DNA of 64,000 bases, taken from contig JAJEFK010000021.1 of assembly GCA_022820505.1 (NCBI GenBank), positions 62,001-126,000 on the forward strand, given 5' to 3'. This DNA comes from Acidimicrobiia bacterium. Lineage in GTDB: Bacteria > Actinomycetota > Acidimicrobiia > Acidimicrobiales > Poriferisodalaceae. The notes below the pieces were generated by a model that was given only the letters and a program-made list of their open reading frames with translations, did not search any database and was not told where the DNA came from. Position numbers and translations under genes: made by a program. This document shows positions 54,291 through 62,862 of the stretch, in pieces; position 1 is the stretch's first letter; each line of letters starts with the position of its first letter.

Positions 54291-54395
54291 TCAGCCGATG
54301 GCGCCGGCTACGGCGAGCTCGACAACGCGATCGTCGTCGTAGCCGAGGATGTCCGGCAGGACCAGATCGTTGTGCTCGCCCAGGCTGGGTCCTGA
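54291..54395 (-). pseudogene. C-terminal stub of a CaiB/BaiF CoA transferase
   Basis: Minus-strand reading gives SGPSLGEHNDLVLPDILGYD, continuing DDRVVELAVAGAIG and stop. This is the standard tail of family III CoA transferases (compare PAYLGEHNFDVWADAGYSPEE and LLGQHTVEVLADVLGYAPD in the two intact proteins here). Nothing homologous lies upstream, where a GIY-YIG gene begins within 31 bases. The stub marks a recombination or insertion breakpoint at about 54400-54425, the probable left edge of an accessory island. Confidence 0.7.
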
Positions 54396-54425
54396 CCTGG
54401 TGACAGCATGGGGGCGGTCCTACTG

Positions 54426-54740
54426 TCAGGCGGGACGGCGCTGATTCAGACGGGGTCTGTACCCGTCGTACACCGCTCGTTCCAACCGAGCACGATCTTG
54501 GGCGTACTGGCCGCGGCATGTGTGCACGTGCGTAGCACCGTGCTGTGCTGCTTGGGGCCACACGTCGTGGTTGGGCATTCGGTCGGCGAGCGACCCGGTT
54601 CTGCCTACGTACAAGGCGACCCACTGCCCTTGTGCGTTGCGTTTGGCGAAGATGTAGACAGCTGCCACGTCGTACCAGTTGGTGGAGTCCATCCGGTAGA
54701 CGTTGAATTTCCGGTTTGCCCAAGTGACTTGATCGGCCAT
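54426..54740 (-). CDS. GIY-YIG-like nuclease-fold protein
   Basis: 104-residue protein reading like a single GIY-YIG domain: AAVYIFAKRNAQGQWVALYV then GRTGSLADRMPNH (GIY and YIG equivalents YIF and YVG, followed by GRT and an Arg) and the downstream Glu in RLERAVYDGYRPRLNQ. Stand-alone domains of this size occur in mobile and defence regions and may cut DNA or be inert. It sits immediately beyond the truncated CoA-transferase tail, as expected for incoming DNA. Confidence 0.65.
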   Translation of the reverse strand: MADQVTWANRKFNVYRMDSTNWYDVAAVYIFAKRNAQGQWVALYVGRTGSLADRMPNHDVWPQAAQHGATHVHTCRGQYAQDRARLERAVYDGYRPRLNQRRPA

Positions 54741-54799
54741 GAGCTACACGCTATGGGCGACCGCACGCAGGTAAAGGGTGGGACGCACAATCCCGGCGA

Positions 54800-55147
54800 C
54801 TAGTCGGTGAGACGCTGGGCGAGCGCGTCGATGGCGTCAAGCACCCGGTCGGTAGGTGTGGGCCGCAGCTTGCGCTGGATCGCATCAGCCAAGTCCAATA
54901 GTTGCCGCTCCGACGCCGCTAGCGCAGTCACGGTGATTGGGTCACCGTGGAACTGGCTCGCTGTGGTGACTGCCAGCACGGCCGCGTTGAACCCGCGACC
55001 ATCGGCTGAGATCGTCGCAGCGGGCACAACCTCGAACTCCAGAACTGCGCCGGGCGAGTTGTGCTCGGGCGACTGCCACACCTGCATGGCAGTCATTCCG
55101 GCAATCCGGTCACATAGCGAGGGATTCGGGCTTGAGTCATCTGCCAT
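54800..55147 (-). CDS. Small protein of unknown function
   Basis: 115-residue protein, not recognised. It has a beta-rich centre (AVLEFEVVPAATISADGRGFNAAVLAVTTA) and a C-terminal helix with Leu/Ala heptads (ERQLLDLADAIQRKLRPTPTDRVLDAIDAL). No signal or membrane segment. It lies 59 bases upstream of the GIY-YIG gene on the same strand, possibly in one transcript. Confidence 0.55.
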   Translation of the reverse strand: MADDSSPNPSLCDRIAGMTAMQVWQSPEHNSPGAVLEFEVVPAATISADGRGFNAAVLAVTTASQFHGDPITVTALAASERQLLDLADAIQRKLRPTPTDRVLDAIDALAQRLTD

Positions 55148-55295
55148 GGCGGCAGGCTAAGGGTGGTTGACGCGAACCCGGAGCGAAGTGCGCTTACTCC
55201 CACGCGTGGGAACTCCACGCCGGTGCTCGCGGGGCAGTCTCCGGTTGAGCGGATTGCTCAATAGAAATTGCGTTCGCTTGCCGAACTGAGAGATT

Positions 55296-55356
55296 GCAGG
55301 TTCGAGTTTCGCTCCGCGTCACTAGAACCTGCACGAATCGCGCGCTGCGCGCGATT
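55296..55356. repeat. Two strong palindromes beside the tRNA-like gene
   Basis: First repeat: GCAGGTTC at 55296-55303 and GAACCTGC at 55325-55332, 21 bases between. Second: AATCGCGCG-CTG-CGCGCGATT at 55336-55356, a 9-bp stem with a 3-base loop. They could be terminators, an att-site core or folded RNA. Otherwise the span 55148-55431 holds nothing I recognise. Confidence 0.5.
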
Positions 55357-55431
55357 GTTCGGGTATCTTTTGGGCTGCTGGCCGTGCGTCAGCAGGGGGT
55401 GCACGGCACTGGTAGTGTCTGGCACTTCTAG

Positions 55432-55504
55432 TGGACCTGACGGGACTTGAACCCGCAACGAACCGGTACAAATCGGCTTGCTCGACCTATTGAGCTACAG
55501 GCCC
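55432..55504 (-). tRNA. tRNA-like gene with an irregular anticodon arm (possibly Thr, UGU)
   Basis: On the minus strand the acceptor arms GGGCCTG/CAGGTCC pair over seven bases. D stem GCTC/GAGC and T arm GCGGG-TTCAAGT-CCCGT are also intact, and the discriminator is A without an encoded CCA. The anticodon stem AGCCG/CGGTT encloses eight bases (ATTTGTAC) rather than seven, so the anticodon is ambiguous; UGU is the best guess. It may be a mobile-element tRNA, a frameshift-reading tRNA or a decayed copy. tRNA genes often mark island insertion sites. Confidence 0.7.
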
Positions 55505-55744
55505 ACAACGGGGGCGTCTCGGTGGTAGCCGGGGCGCCCCTCGCTGTCTCGGATCGTAGCACTTAGCACTCAGCGAACGTGAGTGCTAAACACCCGTTTG
55601 ATCTGTCAAGCTTCGCTGTACCACTGACATCGCTTACCACGGCCCCAGCCAGTCCGATTCTGCAATGGTGCCGGGCAGGCTGTGGCCGACCAGCTTGGTG
55701 TACGGCAGTCTGTGCCCGTCCATGCTTTGCACCATCGCACTCAT

Positions 55745-55875
55745 CTAGTCGAGTGTGTCGAGTGGGCGGTCGTCGAGCCATCCGGTGAAGTCGATGACGT
55801 AGCGGTGTAGGTGCCGGTGCTCCTCTGGTGGTAAGTGCCGGTGTAGCCGCGATTGAACAGCGCCCACTCCGTTAC
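55745..55875 (-). pseudogene. Remnant of an ISXO2/IS1595-like transposase
   Basis: Minus-strand frames read VTEWALFNRGYTGTYH and then, shifted by one base, PEEHRHLHRYVIDFTGWLDD, RPLDTLD and stop. Together they match the C-terminal pattern of ISXO2-type transposases (W-x5-RGY-GTYH, HLxRYV-EF-GR, LDTxD). The frameshift and the lack of the catalytic N-terminal part make it a dead fragment. It lies between the tRNA-like gene and the helicase gene; the rest of 55505-55922 shows nothing else recognisable. Confidence 0.55.
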
Positions 55876-55922
55876 GGCCGGTTCCAGGTCTTGGGTCTTA
55901 GAGCGATAGCTAGGGTCTGCTG

Positions 55923-58900
55923 ATGCCCGTTGGGGAAGCGACGCTGGATGACGAGGGCGCTCTCCATGGTCCGCAATCTGTAGAGCTCGAGGACGTCGGC
56001 GCGGGGGCAGAGTTGGTCGGGGTGGAGCCTGGTGGTGCGGTCACGGTGTTGGCGGTCCAGTGGCACGGATCGCAGGCGGTAACGCTGACTTATCGTCGAG
56101 GGGATGGCTCGCTGGGCGAGCGGGTGCTGTTTCGGGACGACGAAGCCGCGCTGCGGATGGTGGCGCCGGAGATGCGGGGGTCGTTCACGTTTGACGGGGA
56201 CGGGTGGCTGTTTCGGTTGGCGGCTGAGGCTCGGCGTATTCGGTTGGCGCACCTATTCGACCCGTACTTGGCGCTGGATGCGAGCCGGGTGCGGCCATTG
56301 CCACATCAGATCGAGGCGGTGTACGGGCACATGCTGCCGCGTCAACCGCTGCGCTTCTTGCTCGCTGATGACCCTGGCGCAGGTAAGACCGTCATGGCTG
56401 GGCTCTACATGAAGGAGTTGATGCTGCGCGGAGCGCTGGAGCGAGCGCTGGTGGTGGTGCCCGGCAACCTCACAGCCCAGTGGCAAGAAGAACTGCGGGA
56501 CAAGTTCGACCTGCACTTCGACATCGTGACCAAGGACGACCTCGACGGCGTTGCCAGCGTCAACCCGTTCGAGCGAAAGCGGCTGCTGATCGCCCGCGTC
56601 GACCAGATCGCTCGGCGACAAGAGGAGCTTGGGCCCTACCTGCGTCGTGGCGAGTGGGATTTGGTGGTGGTCGACGAGGCGCATCGCATGGCGGCGCACT
56701 TCTGGGGTGACGAGATTCGCAAGACGCTGCGGTACCAGCTTGGCGAATTGCTCGGCGAGGCGGCGCAGCATTTGTTGTTGATGACCGCAACTCCGCACAA
56801 CGGCAAGGAGGAGGACTTCCAGTTGTTCTGCGCTCTGCTCGACGGCGACCAGTTCGCTGGCCGGTTCCGCGACGGCGTCCATGCGACGGACCCATCGGCA
56901 TTCATGCGTCGCATGACCAAGGAGCGGCTGCTGACCTTCGAGGGACGACCGTTGTTTCCGGAACGCCGCTCCACGACGGTTCGGTACCACCTGTCCGACG
57001 CAGAGATGGCGCTGTACGACGAAGTGACTTCGTACGTGCGCGAGCAGATGAATGCGGCGGATCGACTGCGCGAAGGCGGTGACGGCCGACGGGGCAATAC
57101 CGTGGGGTTCGCGCTGACCGTGCTGCAGCGGCGGCTGGCATCCTCGCCAGAAGCGATCTACCAATCGCTGCGTCGCCGTCGCCGTCGGCTGGAGGCCCGG
57201 ATAGCTGAAGAACGGCAAGCGGTTCGGTCCGCCCGGCTGGGAATGTCGGGCCGCGAAGAACGCCTGTCACGACTGCTCGCTGACGACGGCGACGCATCGA
57301 CGCTGGACCCCGATGCCTACGACGAACTCGATGAATCCGAACAGGCGGAAGTAGATGCCGAGGTGGTGGACGCCGCTACCGCCGCGGCCACCATCGCCGA
57401 ACTCGAGGCCGAAGTCGACACACTGCGTCAGCTGGAGGAACTGGCGCTGCGGCTGCGCTCCGAGGGCACCGACACCAAATGGGCGCAGCTGTCGCGCACG
57501 CTCAGCGACTCCCCGCACATGCGCTCGTCCACAGGCGACCGGCGCAAGCTGATCGTGTTCACCGAGCACCGTGACACCCTCAACTATCTCGTTGACCGGC
57601 TGCGGACGTTCTTGGGCTCCGATGAGGCAGTTGTCCACATCTCCGGCGGCACGGGCCGTGACGAGCGTCGCCGCCTTCAGCACCGGTTCACCCAAGACCC
57701 CGACGTGCTGGTGCTGGTGGCCACCGATGCCGCAGGCGAGGGCATCAACCTCCAGCAGGCACACCTAGTCGTCAACTACGACCTGCCGTGGAACCCGAAC
57801 CGCATCGAGCAGCGCTTCGGGCGAGTCCACCGGATCGGCCAAACCGAGGTGTGCCACATGTGGAACCTCGTGGCCGAAGACACCCGCGAAGCGCAGGTGT
57901 ACGTGCGCTTGCTGGAAAAGATCGAGCAGATGCGTGAGACCTTCGACGGGCAGGTGTACGACGTGCTCGGCGAAGTGCTGTCGGGCCGCGAGCTGCGCGG
58001 CCTGCTGCTCGAGGCCATCCGCTACGGCGACCGTCCCGACGTACGACGCCGACTCGACGAAGTCATCGACGCCGACGTGCCTGCCCGCGTCGAGGCGGCC
58101 ATCACCGACCCGGTGCTGGCATCAGAGGTGATCGGCTACTCCGATCTGGACCGCATCCGGCGAGACATGGACGAAGCAGCACTGCGGCGCATCCAGCCCC
58201 ACTATGTGCGAGCGTTCTTCGAGGCAGCGCTGGGCGACTTGGGCGGCACCATGCAGGAGAAGGAGCCGGGCCGGTTCCAGATTCGCCGGGTGCCGCTATC
58301 GGTTCGCCAGCACAGTCGATCAGTCGCGTCTCGGGGCGCCACCGCCGTTCTGGAGCGCTACACGCGCGTCACCTTCGACAAGGAGCTGACCGAGGCCACC
58401 GGCGTGCCGGACGCCGACCTGCTGGCGCCTGGCCATCCGTTGCTCGAAGCCGTGGTCGACCTGACTCTGGAACACCACAGTGACCAGATCCGCCGAGGCG
58501 CGGTGCTGGTGGACGACGCTGACTCGGGGACCGTTCCCAGAGTCATGGTGATGCTCGAACACGAGGTGGCCGATGCCCGCCCCACTGCGAGGGCGCCGCA
58601 CACGGTGGTGAGCCGCCGCTTCGAGTTCGTGGAGATTCCGGAGACGGGCGAGCCGTCGGCCAGTTCGCACGCTCGCTACCTGGACTACCGCCCGGCCACT
58701 GAGGCCGAAGCCGCAGCAGTGGCCCATCTGGTGGAGCGGCAGCAGTCCGAGGGCCGCGGCGCGGAAACGCTCGGCATGGACCACGCCGTCAACGTGTCAG
58801 CACCCGATCACTTGGCCTCTATCCGGGCGCGCACGCTGGCTCGGGTGGAGCACACCCGTGAAGCAGTGCATCAGCGGCTGACGAAAGAGATCAACCACTG

Positions 58901-59630
58901 GGACAACCGAGCAGCGCAGTTGCAACTCGATGTGGATGCCGGCCGAGTACCCAAGATGAACGTCGACACCGCCCGCCGGCGTGCCGACGAGTACGAAGCG
59001 CGCCTCAAAGAGCGGCTGGCAGCGCTGGAGCAGGAACGAGCCGTCAGCGCCCTGCCGCCGCGGGTGGCGGGCGGTGCCTTCGTGGTGCCCGCCGGCCTGC
59101 TGGCAGAGCTGCTGGTGGCTGATTCCGATGTGCTCGACGGTGCTGAGCCTGAGGTTGCGGTCGGCGACCAGCTGTCGAAGCGGGAGACTGAGCGCCGGGC
59201 CATAGCGGCGGTGCTGGCCGCCGAGACGGATGCGGGGTGGGACGCGGTTGATCTCAACGAAGAGCGTCCTAACCATCCCGGCTTCGACATCCGGTCGAGC
59301 CGCACCGAAGGCACCGTGACCAGCTTCCGCTACCTAGAGGTCAAGGGTCGGCTGGCCGGCGCAACCACGGTCACCGTCAGCCGCAATGAGATCCTCACCA
59401 GCCTCAACGAACCCGACCGTTGGATTCTTGCCTTGGTCGAAGTGGCGACCGACGGCAACGGAGACCGTGACCGGGTGCGGTACGTGCAGGGTCCACTCGA
59501 TGTGGGCTCGGAAGACCATCTGTTCGAGGTGACCAGCGTCAACTTCAACTGGGCGTCGCTGTGGGCACGCGGCGTGACGCCCGGCGACCTCCCCTTCGCG
59601 GACAACGTGCAGACTGCGAGCGATGAGTGA
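55923..59630 (+). CDS. SNF2-family helicase with C-terminal DUF3883 domain (DrmD-like)
   Basis: 1235-residue defence-type helicase. RecA lobe 1 has Walker A DDPGAGKT (about 150-157), VVVDEAHR (about 248) and TATPHNG. Lobe 2 (about 540-640) has KLIVFTEHRDTLNYLVDRL, the ATDAAGEGINLQQAH motif V and QRFGRVHRIGQ motif VI. A coiled, acidic insert (about 395-530) separates the lobes. The C-terminus (about 1085-1210) is DUF3883-like with NHPGFDIRS...YLEVKGR, a PD-(D/E)xK-type arrangement. This type matches DrmD of class 1 DISARM and the helicase found with DUF1156 and DUF499 proteins. The stop lies 15 bases before the methylase start. Confidence 0.88.
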   Translation: MPVGEATLDDEGALHGPQSVELEDVGAGAELVGVEPGGAVTVLAVQWHGSQAVTLTYRRGDGSLGERVLFRDDEAALRMVAPEMRGSFTFDGDGWLFRLAAEARRIRLAHLFDPYLALDASRVRPLPHQIEAVYGHMLPRQPLRFLLADDPGAGKTVMAGLYMKELMLRGALERALVVVPGNLTAQWQEELRDKFDLHFDIVTKDDLDGVASVNPFERKRLLIARVDQIARRQEELGPYLRRGEWDLVVVDEAHRMAAHFWGDEIRKTLRYQLGELLGEAAQHLLLMTATPHNGKEEDFQLFCALLDGDQFAGRFRDGVHATDPSAFMRRMTKERLLTFEGRPLFPERRSTTVRYHLSDAEMALYDEVTSYVREQMNAADRLREGGDGRRGNTVGFALTVLQRRLASSPEAIYQSLRRRRRRLEARIAEERQAVRSARLGMSGREERLSRLLADDGDASTLDPDAYDELDESEQAEVDAEVVDAATAAATIAELEAEVDTLRQLEELALRLRSEGTDTKWAQLSRTLSDSPHMRSSTGDRRKLIVFTEHRDTLNYLVDRLRTFLGSDEAVVHISGGTGRDERRRLQHRFTQDPDVLVLVATDAAGEGINLQQAHLVVNYDLPWNPNRIEQRFGRVHRIGQTEVCHMWNLVAEDTREAQVYVRLLEKIEQMRETFDGQVYDVLGEVLSGRELRGLLLEAIRYGDRPDVRRRLDEVIDADVPARVEAAITDPVLASEVIGYSDLDRIRRDMDEAALRRIQPHYVRAFFEAALGDLGGTMQEKEPGRFQIRRVPLSVRQHSRSVASRGATAVLERYTRVTFDKELTEATGVPDADLLAPGHPLLEAVVDLTLEHHSDQIRRGAVLVDDADSGTVPRVMVMLEHEVADARPTARAPHTVVSRRFEFVEIPETGEPSASSHARYLDYRPATEAEAAAVAHLVERQQSEGRGAETLGMDHAVNVSAPDHLASIRARTLARVEHTREAVHQRLTKEINHWDNRAAQLQLDVDAGRVPKMNVDTARRRADEYEARLKERLAALEQERAVSALPPRVAGGAFVVPAGLLAELLVADSDVLDGAEPEVAVGDQLSKRETERRAIAAVLAAETDAGWDAVDLNEERPNHPGFDIRSSRTEGTVTSFRYLEVKGRLAGATTVTVSRNEILTSLNEPDRWILALVEVATDGNGDRDRVRYVQGPLDVGSEDHLFEVTSVNFNWASLWARGVTPGDLPFADNVQTASDE

Positions 59631-59645
59631 GATGAGGTCTCTCGA

Positions 59646-62456
59646 GTGAAGAAGAAGCTGATCGAGGTCGCGTTGCCGCTCGATGCCATCAATGCAGCCT
59701 CAGCAAAGGAGAAATCCATCCGCCACGGCCACCCATCCACGCTGCACCTGTGGTGGGCACGCCGGCCGCTGGCTGCATGTCGGGCTGTGCTGTTCGCACA
59801 GCTCGTGGACGATCCATCCGCACACCCGGACCGCTTCCCGACTGACGAGGACCAGGAGGAAGAGCGGAACCGCCTGTTCAAGATCATCGCGGACATGGTG
59901 CAGTGGAAGAACACGTCTGACGAAGATGTGCTCGCTGCCGCTCGAGCCAAGATCGCCGAATCCTGCGACGGTGAATTGCCCGCAGTGCTTGACCCGTTCG
60001 CGGGCGGTGGCAGCATCCCGCTGGAGGCCCAACGGCTCGGGTTGGAGGCACACGCCAGCGACCTCAACCCGGTGGCCGTGCTGATCAACAAGGCGCTGAT
60101 CGAGATTCCGCCCAAGTTCGCCGGCCGGACACCGATCAGCGATCAGCTTGCGTCGTTGGAAGCCGACAGCGGCGTGTTCGAGACGACTGACCCATCGGAA
60201 TGGTCCGGTGCCCAGTGGCGCCAAGCGCTCAACGTCGACGACGACTGGCCGGGCGCTAGCGGCTTGGCCGAGGACGTACGGCACTACGGAGGTGTGCTGA
60301 GGGAACTCGCTCGCGATCGCGTGGGCAAGCACTACCCGACGGTGGAAATCCCCGGCGACGAAGCTGCCACCGTGATCGCATGGATATGGGCCCGCACGGT
60401 CCCGTGCAGCAACCCAGCGTGCGAGGCGCAGATGCCGCTGCTGAACTCCTACGCCCTATCGCGGCGCCGCAACCGCGAGGCGTGGTTGGAACCCGAGGTC
60501 AGGACGGCGACCTCGCACGTGCGTTTCCGGGTTCGCCACGGTGCAGGGTGCCCGTCGGGCGGCACCGTCACTCGCCAGGGTGCGACTTGTCTCGTGTGCG
60601 GCACTGCGGTGCCACTGAAGGAAGTCCGCAAACTGGCGCAGGCGGGCGGTCTCGGGTCGCAACTGCTGTGCATCGTGGCCGAAGGCAAGCGGGGTCGCGT
60701 CTATGCCGAGGCCGCGGAGGAGCATGTCGAGGCGTCACGTGTGTCGGCCCCCGATGACGTGCCCGTCGGCGATCTGCCGCACAACCCCCGTGCCGTGACG
60801 ACACCGAACTACGGCCTGCGTGCATGGCCCGATCTATTCACGCCGCGCCAGCTGATCGCCATGTGCGCCTTCACCGAGCTCCTACCGCAGGTTCGCGACC
60901 AAATCGTCACCGACGCCGAGACAGTGGGCATCGAAGGCGACGCTCTGCGGCTCCAGGAAGGCGGCACCGGCCCGGTTGCTTATGCGGATGCTGTGACTCA
61001 CTACTTGGCCCTCGCCCTCGGCCGGTTGGCAAATCGAACATCGTCGCAATGCTTCTGGGACGCCGGGGGCGAGAATGTCCAGCAGGTATTCGCTCGGCCC
61101 GCCCTACCGATGATCTGGACATACGCCGAAGGCAATCCCTTCTCGGCGTCATCTGGCAATTTCTTGGGCCAACTCGACTACACGGTTGAAGTTCTCAGTC
61201 GAACACCTGCCTCAGCGAATGGCAAAGCGGTTCAGCGCGATGCTCGAGACATCAGCGACCGCAGTGGTGACGTGGTGGTCTGCACCGATCCGCCGTACTA
61301 CGACAACATCCCGTACGCCGATCTGTCCGACTTCTTCTACATCTGGCTGCGGAAGAGCCTGGCTGATGTCCATCCCGACCTGTTCCGCACGCTGCAGGTG
61401 CCCAAGGCGCAGGAGCTGATTGCGGAGCCCGCCCGCCACGACGGCTGGGATGCAGCCGCCGAGTTCTTCGAGCGCGGCTTGCGGCAAGCTTTCGCTGCGA
61501 TCGGCAGCGTTCAGGACGACCGCTTTCCCTACACCGTTTTCTACGCGTTCAAGCAGTCCGAGACTGACGCCTCCGGCACGGCGTCCACAGGCTGGGAGAC
61601 GATGTTGGAAGGGCTGCTCGACAGCGGGGCATCAATCGTGCGGACCTGGCCGGTGCGCACTGAGCAGCCCGGAGGCTTGCGTGAGGTCGGCCGAGCGGCG
61701 CTGGCGTCGTCGATCATCTTGGTTTGCCGCCGTCGGCCTGACGACGCTCCGGTGGTCAGCCGCCGCGACTTCCTCACTGCGCTGCGCAACGAGTTGCCGG
61801 AGGCGCTTGCTGAACTGCAAGCCGAGAACATCGCACCGGTTGACTTGGCGCAGTCGTCCATCGGCCCGGGCATGGCCGTGTTCTCCCGCTATTCGCGAGT
61901 GGTGGAGCTCGACGGCAGCACGATGAGGGTCCGTGATGCACTGGCCGAGATCAACCGTGCCCTCGACGCCGTGCTCGAAGAGCAAGACGCTGACCTCGAT
62001 GCCGACACCCGCTGGGCGCTGGCGTGGTACGCCCAGCACGGCCACAACAACGGCCCTGCTGGTGATGCAGACACGCTGTGCAAGGCCAAGAACACCTCCA
62101 TCGCGGGCCTCGTGGAGGCGGGCATCCTGTGGCAGCAGGGCAACGAGTGCCGCCTGCTGACCGTCGACGAACTCGACGAGGACTGGGACCCGGCCACCGA
62201 CCGGCGCCTGACCGTCTGGGAAACCACTCTTCACCTGCGCCGCAAGCTGATGAGCGACGGCGAGCAGGCAGCGTCTGCACTCCTGGCCCAAGGCGGCGTC
62301 ATCGACGATGCCCCGCGCGATCTCGCCTACCGCCTGTTCCACATCTGCGAGCGCCAAGGCTGGCAGCCCGAAGCGGTGGCCTACAACGCCCTCGTCACCT
62401 CCTGGCCCGAGATCATCCGCCAAGCCACAGCCCCCACCGACCTCACCCTCATCTGA
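59646..62456 (+). CDS. DUF1156-containing adenine-specific DNA methylase (DrmMI-like)
   Basis: 936-residue DNA methyltransferase typical of anti-phage loci. DUF1156 lies at the N-terminus (about 5-70, IRHGHPSTLHLWWARRPLA), the SAM motif is DPFAGGGSIPLEAQRLG (about 115-131) and the catalytic motif is TDPPYYDNIPYADLSDFFYIWL (about 546-567), both in one chain with a long middle section containing CxxC pairs (PCSNPAC, TCLVC) that may bind zinc. It should methylate adenine in host DNA, marking self. GTG 59646 lies 15 bases after the helicase stop, so the two are one transcript. Confidence 0.9.
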   Translation: MKKKLIEVALPLDAINAASAKEKSIRHGHPSTLHLWWARRPLAACRAVLFAQLVDDPSAHPDRFPTDEDQEEERNRLFKIIADMVQWKNTSDEDVLAAARAKIAESCDGELPAVLDPFAGGGSIPLEAQRLGLEAHASDLNPVAVLINKALIEIPPKFAGRTPISDQLASLEADSGVFETTDPSEWSGAQWRQALNVDDDWPGASGLAEDVRHYGGVLRELARDRVGKHYPTVEIPGDEAATVIAWIWARTVPCSNPACEAQMPLLNSYALSRRRNREAWLEPEVRTATSHVRFRVRHGAGCPSGGTVTRQGATCLVCGTAVPLKEVRKLAQAGGLGSQLLCIVAEGKRGRVYAEAAEEHVEASRVSAPDDVPVGDLPHNPRAVTTPNYGLRAWPDLFTPRQLIAMCAFTELLPQVRDQIVTDAETVGIEGDALRLQEGGTGPVAYADAVTHYLALALGRLANRTSSQCFWDAGGENVQQVFARPALPMIWTYAEGNPFSASSGNFLGQLDYTVEVLSRTPASANGKAVQRDARDISDRSGDVVVCTDPPYYDNIPYADLSDFFYIWLRKSLADVHPDLFRTLQVPKAQELIAEPARHDGWDAAAEFFERGLRQAFAAIGSVQDDRFPYTVFYAFKQSETDASGTASTGWETMLEGLLDSGASIVRTWPVRTEQPGGLREVGRAALASSIILVCRRRPDDAPVVSRRDFLTALRNELPEALAELQAENIAPVDLAQSSIGPGMAVFSRYSRVVELDGSTMRVRDALAEINRALDAVLEEQDADLDADTRWALAWYAQHGHNNGPAGDADTLCKAKNTSIAGLVEAGILWQQGNECRLLTVDELDEDWDPATDRRLTVWETTLHLRRKLMSDGEQAASALLAQGGVIDDAPRDLAYRLFHICERQGWQPEAVAYNALVTSWPEIIRQATAPTDLTLI

Positions 62457-62625
62457 CCCGCACCCGTGGGCGTCGCTCCCGACGTCGGCCGCCATCCTTG
62501 ACGACGTGCGGAAGTTGGGTCACACCCCCCTCGTAGTCTGTAGACCATGGCCTACGGTCCCCATGCGACCGGTGGCACCCTGTCTGACCCCAACCGACCC
62601 CACAGCGCCAGCGAAGGAGCGACCC

Positions 62626-62862
62626 ATGAGTTACAACCCACCCTTCATCCCGGAGTCCCGCCGCAACGACGAGTCCCTGCACGGGCAAATCGCGCGTGCA
62701 CGAAGAGCGCGCGAAGACACTGCCGATCGAGTTCGCAAACGCAGGTCCGGACCCGACCCTAATGGTCGCCCACATCGCACAGGGGAACCATGGAAGACAG
62801 GCAGGTGGCGTGCGAATGGCGGCCAAGTCATCCTGCCGATGGACCGCCCGCGTGTCCTCTGA
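62626..62862 (+). CDS. Small basic protein of unknown function in the defence operon
   Basis: 78-residue protein, very basic and Arg-rich (ARRAREDTADRVRKRRSG), with a Pro-rich start and end; no known domain. An excellent AAGGAG ribosome-binding site lies six bases before ATG 62626, strong support for translation. Its last 11 bases overlap the GTG of the protease gene, implying translational coupling. It could be a nucleic-acid-binding cofactor or the substrate or adaptor of the protease. Confidence 0.65.
   Translation: MSYNPPFIPESRRNDESLHGQIARARRAREDTADRVRKRRSGPDPNGRPHRTGEPWKTGRWRANGGQVILPMDRPRVL

Noticed and set aside
54395-55504. Direct repeat of the tRNA 3' half that would define an att site
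   Set aside because: I scanned the left flank by eye for GACGGGACTTGAACCC and found only weak resemblances; the right flank extends beyond the window.
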